From Carex sylvatica (lineage: Eukaryota; Streptophyta; Magnoliopsida; Poales; Cyperaceae): a DNA stretch of 27,052 bases. A program made the position numbers and the translations under genes. Each line of letters begins with the position of its first letter. Position 1 is the stretch's first letter. The notes below the pieces were generated by a model. It was not told the DNA's origin. It did not search any database and worked only from the letters and a program-made list of their open reading frames with translations. The stretch is from NCBI GenBank assembly GCA_964058845.1, contig CAXKVR010000591.1:1-27052 (forward strand). The letters are read 5' to 3'. Of the stretch, positions 21,593 to 27,052 are shown piece by piece.

Positions 21593-23628
21593 TGTGTCAG
21601 AGTCGTATGTTTAGTTTGATGTCTTCTCAGTAACTTAAACTGATGTGAAGAAGAGAAAAGGTTTTCCTCTTCTTCTTGTTTTCCTTTGTTTTCTGGCCAA
21701 CAGCAATTTTTATGTTATTAATTGGTAGGTGATGGTTGGGTTAATTAGTACTCTGATATAAAGTTGCTGAATTTTGGGTGGTATTGTATTGTGCACTGAT
21801 TTTACATTATAAATGAATTATGAATTTATGATGCTTTGACTTCTGAAAAGATTATTTTGGTGACGTAAGATCATAATTGAAAGGCATTTAATATATTTTG
21901 AAGAAGATAAAAAACACACGCACACAATGCACATCAAAATAAGCTCTATAATAAAGTACTTCCAGGTGGCAAAATAAGCTCTTTGGGTTTGCTTGAATGC
22001 TTGATTTTGGACACAGTTGGTACTTTGTGCTAAGTTTCTGTTACTTGTACTGGTATTAGAGATAGGTTGATGGTTAGTTGCTGTGGCATGCATGTGTCAG
22101 TCTCTCTCAGGATTTTGTGAAATTTAAGTGTGAACTTAGTTGTAGATCATGAGAAAACATGAAAAAAAATGCCTTGGTTGTACATCATGAGAAAGCATGA
22201 AAAATACTTGGTTGTATAGCTACCTTTATACCAAACTTGGGATGAATATTTTTTGTGTAAGCCTCACCTGTACCAGCAACTGGATGTGTACTGGTACAGT
22301 ACTCAGTTTGCCAAGATTAGTCTGAAACTTTCCATAAGCTCAAGGGTTTGACTTGTAAAAACGTAATTAAGCCTTGTCAGGGGGACTAGACTACAAATTT
22401 ACAGTTTAAATAGGTCGAGCTGGGCAGTTTTTATTAAATCTGTTCTGGGCAAAAATAAAGGTTGCAATCATTGTTGTCAGTTCTGTTTCTTTTCGCATTT
22501 TTGCTTCTTTGAGTCTTAAATCAGTGTATATGTTAGTGTTCTTTGTTTTCACACCTCCTAGTTGTGGTGAGTGGAACCGGCAACCGGCAACCGGCATCAA
22601 GGAGCATGAACCAGTCCATAATACCTATGCATATCAATTATATTGTGGTATGTACCTGTGTGTGTGTGGTTTAATAATAGTAACGCATATCATTATACCA
22701 CTTTTCATGAAATTGAAACTTCTCCCAACCCCACTGATGTGTATGTGAAAATGGTAATTTATGTGGGTTATTTTGATAAGTGCGACTTATTTCATTTGTG
22801 GAATGTTGAATGAGTCGTTTTTATTTGATTTGGGAAGAATGTCTTAAGCATTCGTTTAGACAAGTATTTTATCTTTATTAGGAATTTCGCTTGTTCTTAG
22901 GTACCAACCATATGTTAGTGTTCTGTATATAAGCAAAAACAAATAAAGTATTCTCCCATGTAGAATAAAAAAATAATTGCACAACAATACTAATCGTTAG
23001 TAATGACAAACATTTTCTCCTTCTTAGAAAGGAATTTACATACATAATATAATGTAATCTAAGCCAAATGTGCGACTATTAAAGATCAATAATTACTAAA
23101 TTCATATGATCCTAATCAAATTCAAAATGGTCATGCTCTTTAGTTTTTATAGTTTTAGTTAAATAATTACATTAAACCATTATCTAATGATTTTGCTTCA
23201 TGTCTTTGCGTATTAATTATATAGATCGTGATAATTGTCCCTGCACTTCAATCTCCGCACTATCCCATCGTTTCAGACTTTTCAGTTAAACTAGTCAATC
23301 CGTGCTAGTTTATATAAACAAGTAAATGAAAACAATAATAATTCAACACACGAAGAAATGAATATGTAAATTACGAAGTCTTTAGAGCATCAATCATTTA
23401 TTATTTTGATCCTTACAAATTTTATATAATTCCAAATCACTTCTCAAACTTCCAAATCCAGTAAAATTCATATGTAAATGCTTTGACTTGGATAACTTTA
23501 TTCCAACTACAAAAAGAGAGAATAATCAATAAATACCGCAAGAAGTACAGATGAAAAGTACAACAAGAATAATCCACCAGGAGGGAAGCTCCAAAATTCA
23601 TAACAACACACCACTTCCGGTTCTATCA
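21593..23628. other. Convergent intergenic region between RING2 and GER2
   Basis: Up to 23172 it repeats the RING1 3' flank. From about 23265 to 23628 it is GER2 3' flank, also found (diverged) at about 35-837 around the GER pseudogene and as the fragment at 12819-12981. No gene was seen. It marks the ancestral-looking order RING then GER, tail-to-tail. Confidence 0.7.
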
Positions 23629-26206
23629 TTAGTGCTTGACCACATTCTCAACGTACCACTTGTATGTTTCAACGAGCCCGTCTCTTAGTGGAACTTTCGG
23701 TGTCCAGCCTAGGGAAGCAAGCCTGGAGCTGTCCATTAATTTGCGAGGGGTTCCATCAGGCTTGGTTTTGTCCCAAACAAGCTCTCCTTGGAAACCAACC
23801 ACTTCCTTGACCAACTCCGCTAGCTCCTTTATTGTCACCTCAATGCCACTACCCACATTAACATGCTCTAGCCCAGAGTAACTGTAAAATCCCACAAGTT
23901 AATCAAAATAAATTATGAATTTTGGGTTATATTTTAAAATCTACATGAAGCGATCATATGCTCAACAGGGGACCAGACCCAGTGTTTTACCATGCATCTT
24001 GCTAATTGTCAAACATCAATTTTGCACATGCAAGGAATGAAATTTCATGGACATGTCATCTGATTAGATCTATATCCTCCATTCCCCGTGTTATCCCAAA
24101 AGATGCAATACTGTGCATACTGACAAATTGTAATTTTACAATACAATATTAACTGAGGAGCAAAAAAATTAATAAGACTCATGCATAATTGGTACTTGAA
24201 TCATGTTACTATTTTGGAGGTATTTAAACTCTTTGTTTGTTCCAACAACATAATACAATCCGGTAACATTACCATGCATACCAGTAGAATAATAGCACTA
24301 AATATAGAGACATATACCTGTCCATCAAGAACACACAAGCATCAGCAAGGTCGTCTACATGGAGAAACTCCCTTAGAGGTGAGCCGGTGCCCCACACCAC
24401 CACCTCCTTTGCACCATTCACCTTTGCCTCGTGAAACCGTCTGATAAGTGCTGGCAGCACATGTGAGTTCTCAGGGTGGAAGTTATCCCTTGGTCCGTAA
24501 AGGTTTGTCGGCATGGCTGAGATAGCATCAAGCCCATGCTGGAGCCGGTATGCCTGGCACATTTTGATACCTGCAATTTTGGCCACTGCATACCTGGAAT
24601 CATAAAGGGCAGTGTTAATATTTTGTAGTGCTCATTGGAGTCAGAAAACTTCTCTTAAAAACATATTTTCCTATTCCAGCCCCATTTGTTAGGTGGCATT
24701 TGTGAAGAAAGCTAAACAGTAAAAAAAATTTAAGTGCTGGTCCAAATAGGTCAATTACTACTGGAAGAAAAAATCATCTCAAGTACTTGATATAATTAAT
24801 TCCACACAACTCATTATTTATCAATTGGGCCTTTCCAAGGATTACGACTAATTCCATCTGTAATCCTTTGGCAAACTCAAAGAATACTTTATGATACTTG
24901 AGCAAAGCCACTATAAGAAAAATCATAAAATTGAATCCAAAAGGTCATACACCACAGATAAAAACAGACTCCAACCAAAATGAATATTTGTTCTCCCTGG
25001 ATTATTTTCCATACCAAACTAAAAATATCATAAGACCATCAGAAAACCACCATTTCAACCCACTGTAGATATCTGTAATTCAGAAAAATATTATTGCCTC
25101 AGTTGCCTGGTATACATTCAGTGCTGAGTTTCAGTATAACAATGTTTACCCTTTTGCTTGGTTGTAACTTTTCATGGTTTTGCCACTTTTTCATTTGCAT
25201 AGTCAATAGCAAACCGCAGTGTTCATTTGGGGGCTTGAGTGGGTCTGAGTGGAGCATTACCATTCATTGGTGGGCTCGAGTGGGCCTGTGAGGAGTGCCT
25301 CCTCGGGAATTGGTTGTGGGGCCATCTTCGGGTAGATGCATGAGGAGCCTAGGAAGAGGAGCTTTTTCACAGAGCCACATTTAAGAGCTGCATCAATAAT
25401 GTTTGTTTGAATTTGGAGGTTGCATGCAATGAAATCGGCTGGATATGTAGAGTTTGCATGGATGCCTCCAACCTTTGAAACAGATTGAACAGAAATGACA
25501 ATGAAATTATCAATAACCTTTAATTGGAGGTTTATAGCATTTTTTTAATAAAAATTACACTAGTTCTGGTCAAAACCAAGTTGGTTATTGATTTGGGGGA
25601 TCTAGCATTTTTTAATTACAGCACATTACACTAGGTTGGTCAAAACCAAGTTGTCCTACTTTTTCCGAGCATACAAAATTTCAATTAGTACATAAGCAAC
25701 CAAATTTTTTTGAAGGATTACTTATTGAATAATGTATAGTTTTTCTAAACATCCATTAGCTCAAGTTCATTAATGAAAAATTGGAAAATTTTGGATATCC
25801 GGCCGACTCAGCTACTACATGTACCAAATGATTCATTTTTATCTAATTCAAATAAGCTGTACTCGGGTTCTAATTTTAACAGTTAAGCACAGACCTTTGC
25901 GGCAGCGACAATGACATAGCGGGGCCGCTCAGAGGAAAAGAACTCTTCGACAGCAGCCTGACGTGTCAGGTCCAGCTCTGCTCGAGATTTGACGACGATG
26001 TCAGTGAAACCAAGGGAGGCTAGGCGGCGGTGCACGGCCGATCCCACCAGACCGAGATGCCCCGCGACGAAAATTTTCCCTGATTTGTCAGAGAGGAATG
26101 TTCCCGTCGAGAAATCTGCGAGTTGTCAGGGGAAGTCAGACAGAGCGAGAGAGAGAGAGAAGGGGTTTATGGTTTAGGGGTTAATACCTGAATCGAGAGA
26201 GCCCAT
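23629..26206 (-). CDS. GER: GDP-L-fucose synthase (GDP-4-keto-6-deoxymannose epimerase-reductase), intact
   Basis: Five exons on the minus strand, 26206-26188, 26115-25895, 25472-25261, 24593-24318 and 23881-23629, join in frame to 326 residues, a normal length for plant GER. All junctions are GT-AG. The 19-nt exon 1 encodes MGSLDS plus one base and is needed because exon 2 has no start and an upstream in-frame stop. The enzyme epimerises and reduces GDP-4-keto-6-deoxymannose with NADPH to GDP-L-fucose in the cytosol, for cell-wall and glycan fucosylation. Seen in it are the Rossmann motif G25-x-x-G28-x-x-G31, the GSSCIYP motif (Ser123, Cys125), Y152-x3-K156 of the SDR active site, MPTNLYGP and NFHPENSHV (His195), and the C-terminal [12 protein letters not shown]. 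Odd point: the usual GHRG reads GHLG (Leu27). The 5' UTR is CT-rich. Copy 1 is its pseudogene. Confidence 0.95.
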
Positions 26207-26585
26207 TGAAGAAGAGAGAGGGAGATCTCGGTGTGGAACTGGCTGCGTTTACCTTTTTCGGCTTATATGATGAAGGTACAGTGGGAAGATTTGTCAGAAG
26301 AACCCTCGACTAGCTGATAAATTGTTGACTGAGGAGCTCTGTTCTCTACTTCTCTCTCTCTATCACTATTTAATATTTTATTAGAGGCTTAGAGCGATGA
26401 ATTTGACACAGACATCTGCAACTTTTTCCCTTGCAAAGTATAAATATTTTACAATTGCATAATGTGATCATAAGTGCTAATTTTTATAGTCACATATTTT
26501 TGTCAAAATTATTAAAATAAGATATTAATAAAAGACACTGACATATGCTGTCATGACATTTCAAAATAAAATTATATATATATAC
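26207..26585 (-). promoter_or_regulatory. Probable GER2 promoter region
   Basis: Immediately upstream of the ATG, on the minus strand, is a CT-rich leader (about 26207-26225), and a TATA-like ATATAAG lies at 26268-26262, about 56 bp before the ATG. Another CT tract is at about 26341-26365 on the plus strand. Start site and elements are unproven. Confidence 0.35.
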
Positions 26586-27016
26586 AGAGGTTGGCTACTA
26601 TGCTTATATAAGTACTTATATTTTCACATATGCTTATAACTCATTTTTGTATTTTCAATATCTAAATAGTCGATCGGAATCTTTCATCTTGTTCTCCATA
26701 TTAATATGTTCTTGAAGACCAAATTTTACATTTTCTGAATTTTTTTTACTATTTATTAAGCCACTTTAAAAATCGCTGATCCAACAGTGGCTTAACAAAA
26801 CAATAAAATCAGAAGCCACCGTTGGATCAGAGATTTTCAAATTGGCTTAATAAATAGTAAAACAATTCAAAAAAATGTAAAATTTGTTCTCCAAGCACAT
26901 TTCAATATAGAGATCACATCTAATGGTTCCAATCGACCATTTAGACATTAGAAACACAAAAATAAGTTATAAACATATGTGGGGATATGCTTATATAAGC
27001 ATAGTAGCCAACCTCT
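26586..27016. mobile_element. Foldback MITE, nearly full-length inverted arms
   Basis: The left end AGAGGTTGGCTACTATGCTT is repeated inverted at the right end, and similarity continues through both arms of about 200 bp to a loop near 26797-26810. Paired segments include CTATTTATTAAGCCA with its inverse and CTGATCCAAC with its inverse. The 431-bp element could fold into one long hairpin. It is flanked by TA and CT microsatellite sequence, so the target duplication is obscured. Its ends resemble those of the element at 161-547 (GAGG...CTACTATGC), suggesting a related family. Confidence 0.88.
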
Positions 27017-27038
27017 CTCTCTCTCTCTGTATATATAT

Positions 27039-27052
27039 AGAGGTTGGCTACT
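27039..27052. mobile_element. Start of a further copy of the same foldback MITE
   Basis: AGAGGTTGGCTACT repeats the first 14 bases of the element at 26586, 22 bp after that element ends. The rest lies outside the window. Confidence 0.65.

Larger units (their letters stand above)
19658..23172 (+). repeat. Segmental duplication, copy 2 (RING block)
   Basis: This is the partner of 2704-6218 with three substitutions seen in 3,515 bp and no net indel. On its right it runs into 23173-23265, where it lacks the 68 bp present in copy 1 and shows many more changes, and then into the GER2 3' flank. Confidence 0.97.

Noticed and set aside
1..27052. tRNA or rRNA genes
   Set aside because: No box A/B pairs with a cloverleaf and no rRNA-like sequence were noticed on either strand.

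Overview
The window is nuclear DNA from a flowering plant. Its genes are split by GT-AG introns, it is AT-rich with GC-rich 5' coding exons, it carries many plant-type transposon remnants, and its enzymes match plant families. Exact species cannot be read; the GC-rich first exons would suit a monocot. Most apparent open frames are noise, and the real genes had to be assembled from exons.

Layout. 1-2685: degenerate GDP-L-fucose synthase gene (minus strand, GER copy 1) with a foldback MITE in its 3' flank. 2704-6218: block carrying a two-exon coiled-coil RING E3 ligase gene (plus strand, RING copy 1). 6219-7470: unassigned intergenic DNA. 7473-9970: an unrecognised six-exon minus-strand gene with a plastid-transit-like N terminus and an in-frame stop in exon 1; its introns hold a short inverted-repeat element and a non-LTR retrotransposon fragment with a 14-bp target duplication. 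10374-12807: AT-rich element-like region. 12819-12981: a third GER scrap (3' flank only). About 13750-15480: unclassified repeat-like element. About 16590-18990: a ~125-bp satellite-like array split by a 1,064-bp solo LTR. 19658-23172: second RING block. 23629-26206: intact five-exon GER gene (minus strand, copy 2). 26586-27016: another long foldback MITE, with a further copy starting at the window edge.

Main story. This is a rearranged tandem cluster of RING and GER units of mixed age. The two RING blocks differ by only three substitutions that I could find in 3,515 bp, and the predicted proteins are identical. The GER copies differ by 11 of 276 bases in their best conserved exon, and copy 1 is broken in every exon it should have. 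The RING identity stops abruptly at both ends, which points to a recent duplication, gene conversion, or an assembly artefact. GER2 would make GDP-L-fucose in the cytosol for cell-wall and glycoprotein fucosylation; the RING proteins would act as ubiquitin ligases. Nothing shows that the two functions are linked beyond being neighbours.
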